Source of the DNA: UBA4823 sp034436035
GTDB lineage: Bacteria > Chloroflexota > Anaerolineae > Anaerolineales > UBA4823
DNA: 43,991 bases
Direction: 5' to 3'
Assembly: GCA_034436035.1 (NCBI GenBank)
Contig: DAOTVW010000050.1
Span: forward strand, 1-43,991
Part shown: positions 7,840 through 16,359 of the stretch, piece by piece
Layout of the letters: each line of letters opens with the position of its first letter
How positions within the stretch are numbered: the stretch's first letter is position 1
Notes under the pieces: model-generated
Database searches by the model: none
What the model saw: only the letters and a program-made list of their open reading frames with translations
What the model was told of the DNA's origin: nothing
Program-made: the position numbers and the translations under genes

Positions 7840-8625
7840 ATGCAGCACTTACTCTTCGACTTAACCAAACCAATTATTTTCGCTCATCGCGGCTCCTCTT
7901 CCTATGCACCAGAAAATACCTTAGCTGCGTTTGAATTAGCTTTAAAACAAGGAGCTCCGGCGATCGAACTCGATGCAAAACTGACCTTTGATGAAGAAGT
8001 AGTAGTAATCCATGATCCAACAACACAACGTACATGCGGAGTCAACGGGACAGTGAAAACCATGACTCTTCATCAGATTAAACAACTCGATGCCGGAAGT
8101 CATTTTGATGCCACTTTTACCGGCGAAAAAATCCCCACTTTGCAAGAAGTGTTCGACTTAGTTGGGAAAAAATTACTTATCAACATTGAGATCACCAACT
8201 ATACATCCATCTTTGACAATCTTCCAAACAAAATTGCCGAGCTAGTCAAAAAGAACAAATTAGAACAGTGGGTTTTTTTCTCTTCTTTTAATCCCATTGC
8301 TCTCTGGAAAATAAAAAAACTTTTACCGGAAATACCAATTGGATTTTTAGCTGAAGAAGGGAAACCCGGCAAGTTGGCTAGATCGAGGTTGTTCGAATGG
8401 CTAAATTACCAGGCATTTCATCCCCATTTTGCCGATGTTAATCCAAACTTAGTGCAATATCATCATCAAAAAAACCGGCTTATCAACGTGTATACGGTAA
8501 ATCAACCTGAAGTCATGCGTACACTACATCAAATGCAGGTAGATGGTATTTTTACAGATGACCCAATCCTTGCCCAACAAGTCTTACTCCCAGAGCATTC
8601 GTCGGAGAAAAACGAAAGACCATGA
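7840..8625 (+). CDS. Glycerophosphodiester phosphodiesterase (GDPD family)
   Basis: Hydrolyses glycerophosphodiesters to glycerol-3-phosphate and an alcohol. The 261-aa protein has the family signature AHRGSSSYAPENT near the N-terminus with His16, then IELDAKLT and VVIHDPTTQRT, which supply the metal and catalytic residues. NIEITNY and the C-terminal VDGIFTDDP complete a TIM-barrel GDPD domain. There is no signal peptide, so it should be cytoplasmic, like UgpQ. The ATG lies 27 nt after the ATPase stop with no Shine-Dalgarno; GATAAT ends 6 nt upstream of it, so an internal leaderless start is possible. It overlaps the next gene by 4 nt (ATGA). Confidence 0.92.
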   Translation: MQHLLFDLTKPIIFAHRGSSSYAPENTLAAFELALKQGAPAIELDAKLTFDEEVVVIHDPTTQRTCGVNGTVKTMTLHQIKQLDAGSHFDATFTGEKIPTLQEVFDLVGKKLLINIEITNYTSIFDNLPNKIAELVKKNKLEQWVFFSSFNPIALWKIKKLLPEIPIGFLAEEGKPGKLARSRLFEWLNYQAFHPHFADVNPNLVQYHHQKNRLINVYTVNQPEVMRTLHQMQVDGIFTDDPILAQQVLLPEHSSEKNERP

Positions 8626-9578
8626 TCCCAACCGATTGGTTAATCGAAGCGAGACAAAGAGTAACCCCTCATATCCATCAAACTCCACTTACTTACGATG
8701 CGGATTTGAATGTGTATCTTAAATGGGAAAACCAACAAGTCACTGGATCATTCAAGGTGCGTGGTGCAATCAATAAGGTCTTATCTTTGCAAGATTGGGA
8801 ACGGCAAAGGGGGTTAGTCACTGCTTCAGCAGGTAATCATGGGGCGGGTTTAGCCTATGCCAGTTCAAAAATACAGGAACAAGTTCAAGTATTTGTACCC
8901 GAAAGCACACCCCAAATTAAAATTGATCATATCCGTGAATACGGAGGGATCATTCATTTTATTCCCGGTTCTTATGGTGACGCCGAACGCAGCGCTATTG
9001 AGTATGCCCATCAAAATCAGGCAAGCTACATTTCCCCATACAATGATGGGCAAATTATCGCTGGGCAAGCTACTGTGGCGATAGAAGCAGTTGATCAACT
9101 CAAAGAAAAGGCATTGTATGATTGGGTTGTCCCTGTGGGCGGTGGTGGATTAATCTCTGGCATTGGAGCAGTTATAAAATCTAAAACGTTTCTCAATCAT
9201 GAAACTACCCCTCGATTATACGGAGTTCAATCCGAAGCCTCACCATTCATGTACAACATTTATAAATTTGGTAACCAAGATGATATAAAAGAATTGCCCA
9301 GTCTGGCGGATGGACTTAGTGGTGAAGTAGAGCCCGATTCGATCACGATCCCGATCGTGAAACAATTGGTTGACGATATCCTTCTCGTCACAGAAGAAGA
9401 AATAAAAGAAGCGATTCATTATGCTTGGATAAAACATCACCAGAGGATCGAGGGATCTGCTGCTGTTGTGCTCGCTGCAGCTTTATTTAACCATACTCCA
9501 AAACGTCCTCTTATCCTCATCATGAGCGGGGGGAACATACAACCCAAAACCCATCAACAGATTGTAGGGGAATATTAA
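8622..9578 (+). CDS. PLP-dependent threonine/serine dehydratase
   Basis: A fold-type II PLP enzyme of 318 aa that deaminates L-threonine or L-serine to 2-oxobutyrate or pyruvate. Lys45 in TGSFKVRGA is the PLP Schiff-base lysine. SAGNHGAGLAY binds the cofactor carboxylate region, VPVGGGGLISG binds the phosphate and the C-terminal IMSGGNI is typical. The C-terminal ACT regulatory domain of biosynthetic IlvA is absent, so it resembles catabolic TdcB or serine racemase. It overlaps the upstream GDPD gene by ATGA and is followed by the CoA-transferase-like gene with a 1-nt stop/start overlap, suggesting translational coupling. Confidence 0.92.
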   Translation: MIPTDWLIEARQRVTPHIHQTPLTYDADLNVYLKWENQQVTGSFKVRGAINKVLSLQDWERQRGLVTASAGNHGAGLAYASSKIQEQVQVFVPESTPQIKIDHIREYGGIIHFIPGSYGDAERSAIEYAHQNQASYISPYNDGQIIAGQATVAIEAVDQLKEKALYDWVVPVGGGGLISGIGAVIKSKTFLNHETTPRLYGVQSEASPFMYNIYKFGNQDDIKELPSLADGLSGEVEPDSITIPIVKQLVDDILLVTEEEIKEAIHYAWIKHHQRIEGSAAVVLAAALFNHTPKRPLILIMSGGNIQPKTHQQIVGEY

Positions 9579-10408
9579 TGGAAATCACAGCGGACGAGAT
9601 TATGGTTGTTTGTATGGCACGGCATATCAATGATGGCGATGTTGTTGCGCAGGGATTAGCAACGCCATTGGTCACTGCTGCCTATTTGCTCGCCCGAGAA
9701 ACCCATGCTCCAAATCTGTACTTTACCTCCGCTATCGGGCAGGGAATTTGCCGTAATCCAGCCCCAATGAGCATTAGTAACATCGAGCGTTTGTGGCTAG
9801 ACCGCTCTTTAACAAACGTGGGCTTTGTTAGAGCCGCTGCGGATATTTTACCTTCCCTAAAACCAAAAGAATTTTTCCGCCCAGCCCAGGTTGACCCATT
9901 CGGAAATTTCAATAATGTTGCTTTTGGCAAATCTTACCTGCAGGATGCTACCCATAAAGCTCGTTTGAGACTTCCTGGAACGGGGGGCATTCCAGATGTT
10001 ACAACTTTCATAGACGATATTTATCTTTATGTGCCTCAGCATTCCAGAATCACATTCGTTAATCAATTGGATATCTGCTCCGGAATAGGTCATTCGAAAA
10101 CACGCCTCGCAGGGCAAGGGACAAAAACGCTCATATCCAACCTCGGTGAGTTTGATTTTCCCCAAGGTAGAATGAGATTAATTACCTATCATCCTGGTGT
10201 AGATGTGGAAGAAATTCAAAAACATACCGGGTTTCCATTAGACATTGCTCCAGAATTGAGAGAAACCCCCTTGCCTACCTCAAAAGAACTGGATATCCTC
10301 CGTAATCAAATCGATCCTTTGGGAATCCGTAAACTAGAATTACTTAGTGGCGGGGAACGCAAGCGCTTGTTAACGGAAATCATTGCACGGGAAAATATCT
10401 TGAGATGA
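9578..10408 (+). CDS. Class I CoA-transferase B-subunit-like protein
   Basis: This 276-aa protein resembles the beta subunit of glutaconate-type CoA-transferases and of the related mycobacterial IpdB. An N-terminal MVVCMARHINDGDVVAQG segment, a central RLPGTGGIPD loop and a C-terminal YHPGVDVEEIQKHTGF segment fit that family. Where family members usually carry the catalytic glutamate (an E-S/N-G motif near residue 50) I read TSAIG at 50-54, so the usual CoA-thioester-forming residue appears to be missing. No A subunit lies next to it; the only A-like gene is at 33700. AGGGGAA precedes its ATG. It overlaps the next gene by ATGA. Confidence 0.75.
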   Translation: MEITADEIMVVCMARHINDGDVVAQGLATPLVTAAYLLARETHAPNLYFTSAIGQGICRNPAPMSISNIERLWLDRSLTNVGFVRAAADILPSLKPKEFFRPAQVDPFGNFNNVAFGKSYLQDATHKARLRLPGTGGIPDVTTFIDDIYLYVPQHSRITFVNQLDICSGIGHSKTRLAGQGTKTLISNLGEFDFPQGRMRLITYHPGVDVEEIQKHTGFPLDIAPELRETPLPTSKELDILRNQIDPLGIRKLELLSGGERKRLLTEIIARENILR

Positions 10409-13197
10409 ACAGAATCGGAAGATTGCTCATACGATTGTCTCTCATTGGTGTTTTGTTGTGGAATGCATTCCCCTCAACAGCTCATTCCAACGTTCAAGTA
10501 CAAAGCCCCGAAGCTAAAGCTAAAGTTCTTCTTGATTCCCTTTCACCGGCAGAAAAAGTAGGACAACTTTTTTTAGTTTCCTTCAAAGGCACCAGTGTCG
10601 ATCCTAATACTCCAATCTATAACCTCATCACAAATTATCACATTGGAGGAGTAATTTTATCTGCCGCGAATGATAATTTTAGTCAAGCAGATAAATTGCT
10701 CGAAACTACCATAACCCTGACTACCAATTTACAAAATATCGATTGGATACAAACTCAAACACCGCTCACGAATACAACCACCACTCCAACGCCAGCATCT
10801 CATTTCATCCCCTTATTTATTGGCATCTCGCAAGAAGGTGGTGGTGCACCAAATGACCAAATATTGAATGGTTTGACACCATTACCAGACGCAATGGCAT
10901 TGGGCGCCACCTGGTCTCCCCAGCTTTCTCAACAAGTTGGATCCGTGTTGGGTAAAGAATTATCCGATATTGGATTTAATTTATTACTCGCACCATCTCT
11001 AGATGTACTCGAAACCCCGCGCCCCGAAGGATCAATTGATTTAGGCACTCGTTCTTTTGGCGGTGATCCTTTTTGGGTAAGTACTTTAGGCACCGCCTAT
11101 ATTCAAGGAATTCATGAGGGTAGCCAGGGAAAAATGGCAGTCGTCCCGAAAAATTTTCCAGGCAATGGAGGATCGGATCGTCCGCCGGAATTTGAAGTAG
11201 CTACCGTTAGAAAATCATTAGAACAATTGAAAAACTTTGATTTGATGCCCTTCTTTGCAGTGACAGGCAATGCATCTTCACCGGAAACCAGAGCGGATGC
11301 TTTGCTGGCTGCTCACATACGTTATCAAGGGTTTCAAGAGAATATCCGTACCACCACCAGGCCTATTAGCCTCGATCCCGAGGCTTTCAATATCCTAATG
11401 AGTTTGCCAGCATTAGCTAGTTGGCGAGAGAATGGCGGGATCGTCATCTGTGACAATTTAGGGAGTCCATCGGTAAAGAAATTTTATCAATTAAATAATC
11501 AAAAATTTGACGGTCGCTTAGTCACTTTAAATGCATTTCTCGCTGGTAATGATATCCTTTACCTTGGCAATATTACCTCGGATGATGATCCTGATTCATT
11601 TACCACCATCAGCCGTATCATTGAGTTCTTCCGCCAAAAATATCAAGAAGATCCCGCTTTTGCTCAACGGGTTGATCAATCTGTATTAAGAATCCTCACG
11701 CTCAAGTATCGTCTTTATCCCGAGTTCAATATCGAGACTATTCAACCATCGATATCAGCTATCTCTGAAATAGGAACACATCAACAAATTACGCTCGATG
11801 TAGCTCGTCAGGCAGCAACCCTAATTAGTCCGCGTCCTGAAGAGCTTGCCTCAGAGCTCCCTAATCCACCCCGTTTATCCGATCAATTGGTAATTTTCAC
11901 GGATGTCCGCCTTGCTCAACAATGTAGCCAATGCCCTCCACAACCCATTATTAGTGTAGATGCATTATCTGAGACGATTAAAAAGCTTTATGGTTCTCAA
12001 GGCAGCGGTCAAATCTGGCCATCCAATATCAAATCCTATTCATTTGAGGATTTGTTATTATTACTCAACAAAAATCCTACTGCCCCTCCGATTGAAAGTT
12101 CCATTAAAAGTGCGACCTGGATTATCTTTGCGATGCTCAATATCAGCAAAGACGTGCCAAATTCCCAGGCAATCCAACGTTTTTTAGCAGAACGTCCGGA
12201 TCTGTTTCAGCAAAAAAAACTGATTGTGTTTGCGTTTGGTGCCCCTTATTACCTTGACGCAACGGATATTTCGAAATTAAGCGCCTACTATGACCTCTAT
12301 AGTACTTCCCCTGTTTTTATCGAGACAGCAGCGCGATTGTTGTTTCACGAAATAATCCCCCAGGGAGCCCTCCCTGTATCTGTGCCCGGCATCGGTTACG
12401 ATTTAATTACTGCCACTTCACCGGATCCATCACAAACCATTACCTTAGCAATAGACACCAGCATCAATGAGACACCTTCAACACTCCAAACTACTACACC
12501 ACAACCCACCCCAGTATTTAAAGTCGGTGATTTGCTGCCAGTCCGCACCGGTCAAATATTGGATCACAATGGCCACATCGTCCCAGACGGCACGCCGGTG
12601 CAATTTATCATTAATGCCTCAGGAGAATTAGTGAGCCTGCCACAACCCATCACAACCGTTGGTGGAATCGCACGGGCATTAATAAAAATTACCAGCTCTG
12701 GCATTTGGGAAATTCGCGCCGAGAGTGAACCAGCTAAACAATCTGACATTATTCGGTTAGAGATACCTAAAGAAGAGGTTCAGCTGATTACGATTATCAC
12801 ACCAACCGAAATAGCTACTCCAACGGAAACCCCACCCCCATCACCTACTGCCGAAACAACTGCAGAAGTAACACCAATCGCTTCCACCATTCCTCACCCA
12901 AATGTCGTTGATTGGTTAACAGCATTGATAATATCCGCTATCGTTGGCTTTGCCAGTTATCGGATTGCTCTTTTTATCGGTCAAATACGCGCTGGTGTAC
13001 AAGGCGGTTTGAGCAGTATTATCGGTGGTTTACTCGCCTATTCTTATTTAGCTTTACAATTACCCGGTAGCATTACGCTATTAAAAAAACTGGGGACTTT
13101 TGGGGTGATCGTATTTACATTATTTGGCGCAATTCTTGGCGTTGGGTGTGTTTGGCTAATCAGGACAATTAAAAATCGGCAACAATTTCATACTTAA
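10405..13197 (+). CDS. Membrane-anchored GH3 (NagZ-like) protein with degenerate active site
   Basis: A 930-aa exported protein. Residues 1-27 form a signal peptide ending near PSTAHS. Residues of about 45-435 match the GH3 barrel of beta-N-acetylhexosaminidases: SPAEKVGQLFL, then SQEGGG at 142-147 in place of DQEGG, LGTRSFGGDP, KNFPGNG at 249-255 in place of KHFPGHG, and the nucleophile region IVICDNL with Asp350. A second alpha/beta domain follows, then a Thr/Pro-rich linker, an Ig-like segment (about 710-785), another Thr/Pro linker and three hydrophobic segments at 840-925. Loss of the KH and DSH histidines argues against normal hydrolase activity. It closes the plus-strand run and ends in a stop overlap with the convergent kinase gene. 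Confidence 0.72.
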   Translation: MNRIGRLLIRLSLIGVLLWNAFPSTAHSNVQVQSPEAKAKVLLDSLSPAEKVGQLFLVSFKGTSVDPNTPIYNLITNYHIGGVILSAANDNFSQADKLLETTITLTTNLQNIDWIQTQTPLTNTTTTPTPASHFIPLFIGISQEGGGAPNDQILNGLTPLPDAMALGATWSPQLSQQVGSVLGKELSDIGFNLLLAPSLDVLETPRPEGSIDLGTRSFGGDPFWVSTLGTAYIQGIHEGSQGKMAVVPKNFPGNGGSDRPPEFEVATVRKSLEQLKNFDLMPFFAVTGNASSPETRADALLAAHIRYQGFQENIRTTTRPISLDPEAFNILMSLPALASWRENGGIVICDNLGSPSVKKFYQLNNQKFDGRLVTLNAFLAGNDILYLGNITSDDDPDSFTTISRIIEFFRQKYQEDPAFAQRVDQSVLRILTLKYRLYPEFNIETIQPSISAISEIGTHQQITLDVARQAATLISPRPEELASELPNPPRLSDQLVIFTDVRLAQQCSQCPPQPIISVDALSETIKKLYGSQGSGQIWPSNIKSYSFEDLLLLLNKNPTAPPIESSIKSATWIIFAMLNISKDVPNSQAIQRFLAERPDLFQQKKLIVFAFGAPYYLDATDISKLSAYYDLYSTSPVFIETAARLLFHEIIPQGALPVSVPGIGYDLITATSPDPSQTITLAIDTSINETPSTLQTTTPQPTPVFKVGDLLPVRTGQILDHNGHIVPDGTPVQFIINASGELVSLPQPITTVGGIARALIKITSSGIWEIRAESEPAKQSDIIRLEIPKEEVQLITIITPTEIATPTETPPPSPTAETTAEVTPIASTIPHPNVVDWLTALIISAIVGFASYRIALFIGQIRAGVQGGLSSIIGGLLAYSYLALQLPGSITLLKKLGTFGVIVFTLFGAILGVGCVWLIRTIKNRQQFHT

Positions 13198-14183
13198 CGG
13201 ACAAAAGTCAATACAAAACTTAATAATATCAATCCAATCGAGACAATCGCTAAGGTCATCTCGACTGGCGAACTAATTAAATCAAAGAAAGTGGGTGCAG
13301 GTAGACTAATTTTTTGAGGTGTTAGCGGGGAAAATTCACCTAATAAAGCTTTCCGAAATGATTCAATATCCGCCGGCCGCTCTTCTGGATGCAAACTCAT
13401 TGCCCATAGAATTGCCTTTTCAGTGCGCACACTAATGTTTGGGTTGATCTGCCGTGGCGGAATCAATGCATCAGGATGGAGAAAACGTTCATGGGCTTCA
13501 ATTGGTGGGGTATTCGTCAGTAAATGATAAAGGGTAGCGCCAAACGCATAAATATCGCTGCGTGTGTCTGTGTGTCCAATATCCCCACCATATTGCTCTA
13601 ATGGTGTATAAACCGCAGTGCCTTTCCCTTGTACAATGGTCACTGTCATTTCGTCACTCACCAAGACCTTTACCAAACCAAAATCCACTAATTTTAAGAC
13701 TCCGCCAGGGGTAAATTTCAAATTCGAAGGTTTTATATCGCGATGGACAATGGGTGGGTTTTGACTATGTAAATAGGATAATGCATCTGCTAATTGATTA
13801 GCCCAACCTAGTACTTCTAATTCACTGAGAAAAGTGCCTTTTTTCTTTGCCTCCATCATCAACATGCGCAAGTCTTTGCCCGGAACAAAATCCATAACCA
13901 GGTAATCCCTTCCTCCAATCGAGAAATAATCGGAAACTTTCGGTAGGTTAGGATGATCCAGGCGGGCAAGGATAGTCGCTTCCCGAAAAAACTGTTCGCG
14001 CGCTTCTTTCAAGAGCTCCGAAGTGAGGGTGCGATCATGTTCCACCTCTTTCAACGCGCATAAACGACCCTCCAGACGCAAATCATCTGCCAAGTAAATA
14101 CTCCCCATTCCTCCTTGGCCAATGATGCGGCGAATTTTATAGCGATTCCTTAAAACTTCTCCTGCCTTCAAAGGTGTAGGCAT
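13194..14183 (-). CDS. PknB-like Ser/Thr protein kinase, membrane-anchored
   Basis: A Hanks-type kinase of 329 aa that should phosphorylate Ser/Thr residues on partner proteins. The catalytic domain covers about residues 15-280: glycine loop GQGGMGSIYLA, Lys45 in CALKEV, catalytic HRDIKPSN with Asp149, and DFG at 167-169. A single C-terminal hydrophobic helix (about 308-327) with almost nothing beyond it anchors the kinase with its domain inside the cell; no PASTA or other sensor domain is present. It is divergent from an FHA-winged-helix regulator gene, a natural phospho-dependent partner. AAAGG lies 7 nt before the ATG. Its stop codon and that of the convergent GH3 gene share one TTAA. Confidence 0.94.
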   Translation of the reverse strand: MPTPLKAGEVLRNRYKIRRIIGQGGMGSIYLADDLRLEGRLCALKEVEHDRTLTSELLKEAREQFFREATILARLDHPNLPKVSDYFSIGGRDYLVMDFVPGKDLRMLMMEAKKKGTFLSELEVLGWANQLADALSYLHSQNPPIVHRDIKPSNLKFTPGGVLKLVDFGLVKVLVSDEMTVTIVQGKGTAVYTPLEQYGGDIGHTDTRSDIYAFGATLYHLLTNTPPIEAHERFLHPDALIPPRQINPNISVRTEKAILWAMSLHPEERPADIESFRKALLGEFSPLTPQKISLPAPTFFDLISSPVEMTLAIVSIGLILLSFVLTFVR

Positions 14184-14311
14184 AAATAAACCTTTCTGAA
14201 CAAAACCAATGCGGCGTATTAGTTTTGCAGATTATTCTTTTCTTCAGAATTAATCTATTGACAAAGCCTTCAATTTTATTTTTGTGTTATTATAATCTTA
14301 GATAATCATTT

Positions 14312-14980
14312 ATGAACAAAATGAGTAAAGATGTTCCAATTCTTGTCGCACAGGGAGGCCTGTTGAATGGGCAGCGCTGGGCTATTCATTCCCAAATCAC
14401 GATTGGGCGTGACGATGATTGTGATATTGTCATACCAGAACGCCAGGTATCACGCCATCATGCTCGATTAACCCATACCCCTCAGGGAACCTTGTTAGAA
14501 GATTTAGTGAGTAAAAACGGAACGCACCACAATGGCAACGCAATTCATGAACCGGTTTATCTCCAAGATGGGGATATCATCCAAATCGCCTTAGCGCAAA
14601 GTTTTTATTACATTAGTTCAGACGCGACCCTTCCATTGGAGCAACCCACCATCCTCACATCGACCACAAACCAAATCTTGAGAATCGATAAACGCTCTCG
14701 CCGTGTTTGGATTAACGATAAAGAACTTTTACCACCTTTATCTGCACCTCAATATCGCCTACTTGAAAGGCTTTACGATAATGCCGATCGAGTTGTCTCC
14801 CGCAGCGAATTGATTGAAGCGATTTGGGGAGAAAAAGAAGCGCTGCTTGTTTCGGAACAAGCTCTGGATGCACTAATCCGAAGATTACGCGAGCGCATCG
14901 CAGAGCTTGATCCTAAGCACGAGTACATCCAAACCATCCGCGGTCATGGTTTGCGATTAAATAATCCATCTCTTTATTGA
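14312..14980 (+). CDS. FHA domain-winged helix (OmpR/PhoB-type) regulator
   Basis: A 222-aa protein that joins a phosphothreonine-reading FHA domain to a DNA-binding domain. The FHA part (about 10-105) has the conserved IGRDDDCDI, SRHHARL and KNGTHHNG motifs. The C-terminal part (about 128-220) is an OmpR/PhoB-type winged helix with VVSRSELIEAIWG, ALDALIRRLRERI and an IRGHGLRL wing. There is no receiver domain. The order is the reverse of mycobacterial EmbR, where the DNA-binding part comes first. The divergent neighbour is a Ser/Thr kinase, so control by kinase-dependent phosphothreonine binding is a reasonable inference. TATAAT at 14291-14296 ends 15 nt before the ATG. Its 3' end overlaps the convergent CpXC gene by 7 bp. 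Confidence 0.92.
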   Translation: MNKMSKDVPILVAQGGLLNGQRWAIHSQITIGRDDDCDIVIPERQVSRHHARLTHTPQGTLLEDLVSKNGTHHNGNAIHEPVYLQDGDIIQIALAQSFYYISSDATLPLEQPTILTSTTNQILRIDKRSRRVWINDKELLPPLSAPQYRLLERLYDNADRVVSRSELIEAIWGEKEALLVSEQALDALIRRLRERIAELDPKHEYIQTIRGHGLRLNNPSLY

Positions 14981-16338
14981 GCTTTAAGATTCTGTTCCAT
15001 CGAGTAACGCAAAACGACTTTGAACAAATCCGACAATTGCTGAACAAGCGCCGCGTTTTCTTGGTTTTGTCCATCCTGATTTTGAAATTGGGTTACTAAG
15101 GCTGTTAAAGTGTTCACCAATTCCGGTGTAACCTGTGCTTGATTTTCCTCTAATAGTTTACGCTGCTCTTTTTCATCTTTTGCCATGAGCAATTTTTCAA
15201 TAAATTCCATTTCAGGTGGAGGGGCGCTCGCTTGCTGGATCATCGAGACAATTTTCGATAACTTTTCTAAACGTGCGTTTTGGTTATTCTTCTTTGCTTC
15301 TTCAAGAGCAGAGCTCAAAACCGATAAAAAGATGTCGTCAATTACTGGGCTCGTTTCAATAAGCGCTTTTTCAACATCCTCAGCAGCCAAAATCGTGTCT
15401 AATCTTTGGCGGGCTTGTTCCAAACGGGCATTAAATTCCTGATCATATTCTTGCGTAAATTTCAACAATAAATCACGCAAGTGAGCCAGTTTTTCTTTGT
15501 TTTCCCCTTTTGCTTTCTCAAGCTTATCACTGAGTAATTGAAAGAAAATGTAATCCATCCCTGGCCGGGCTAGGCTGACTAATGCTTTAACCCTTTCTTC
15601 ATTGGGGGCAGCTATGACGATATCCAATAACTTCTCCCTTGTAAGACCTTTACCGGCTTCTTTCAATGAACTAACCGCGGCATCAACTTCTTTGATTTGG
15701 GCATCCAATTGTTTGCCAAAGCTCGAATTTTCCAACAATAGCTTTTGCAGATCAGCCATGCGCTGAGTGGAGGTGTTATCCCCGCTTGCCATTGCTGCTT
15801 CAGCCAAGCGCTCCAATAAACCAAAAAATTCCTCGTCGATTTGTGCATCTTCTTGCTGGATAATTTCCTTTCGAACCTCGTCTGAGGATGCCATTAATAA
15901 ACGTTGAATCAATGAAAGTCTCTGTTGACCAGCCTGAATCATTTCCTTTGTGATCCCGTCTGCTTCGAGTACCTGATCAATCAATCCTTGCATGGTAAGG
16001 GACTGTTTCGGGCGCAGCAGATAGGCTTTACGTTTCTCAGGGGGTAATTGTGCCATTACTTGATTGATCAATGAGCCAATCGCACGCTCTTGTTCATTTG
16101 GCGGTAATCCTAATTCCGGCGGGAAGAATGTCAACAATAATTCTTTTTCAGGATCATGATAAACAATGGGTGTGGCGATTGCTCCACGATATCCACAATT
16201 TGGGCATTGAATGATATTAAATGCGCCGGAAAGTAACCTTTGTTTTGCGCTTGGATCGGTATTCATATCAAATACCTGATCTAAATCAGCCTGCACGGGC
16301 CGTTTACAATTCGGACAATTCACTACTGTTTTTGTCAT
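14974..16338 (-). CDS. CpXC-domain zinc-ribbon protein
   Basis: A 454-aa protein of unknown function. The N-terminus has two CPNC knuckles (VNCPNCKRPV and IQCPNCGYRG), the pattern of the CpXC family, with a beta-rich segment up to about residue 100 (VYHDPEKELLLTFFPPEL). The remaining ~350 residues are Glu/Gln/Leu-rich and predicted helical, probably coiled-coil or helical-repeat. There is no signal peptide or membrane segment. TGGAG lies 5 nt before the ATG at 16338, which decides the start over an in-frame GTG at 16344. It is third in a minus-strand unit after the aminotransferase and the histidine kinase, 21 bp after the kinase. Confidence 0.7.
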   Translation of the reverse strand: MTKTVVNCPNCKRPVQADLDQVFDMNTDPSAKQRLLSGAFNIIQCPNCGYRGAIATPIVYHDPEKELLLTFFPPELGLPPNEQERAIGSLINQVMAQLPPEKRKAYLLRPKQSLTMQGLIDQVLEADGITKEMIQAGQQRLSLIQRLLMASSDEVRKEIIQQEDAQIDEEFFGLLERLAEAAMASGDNTSTQRMADLQKLLLENSSFGKQLDAQIKEVDAAVSSLKEAGKGLTREKLLDIVIAAPNEERVKALVSLARPGMDYIFFQLLSDKLEKAKGENKEKLAHLRDLLLKFTQEYDQEFNARLEQARQRLDTILAAEDVEKALIETSPVIDDIFLSVLSSALEEAKKNNQNARLEKLSKIVSMIQQASAPPPEMEFIEKLLMAKDEKEQRKLLEENQAQVTPELVNTLTALVTQFQNQDGQNQENAALVQQLSDLFKVVLRYSMEQNLKAQ

Positions 16339-16359
16339 AAACACTCCATATAAAATGAT

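Noticed and set aside
9343..9360. Inverted repeat TCACGATC-CC-GATCGTGA in the dehydratase gene
   Set aside because: It is a perfect 8-bp-arm repeat but lies within conserved coding sequence; a few such repeats are expected by chance in 44 kb and nothing else supports a function.
14258..14263. TTGACA as the -35 of the FHA regulator gene
   Set aside because: The nearest TATAAT (14291) is 27 nt away, too far for a normal promoter, and no good -10 lies at 16-18 nt.
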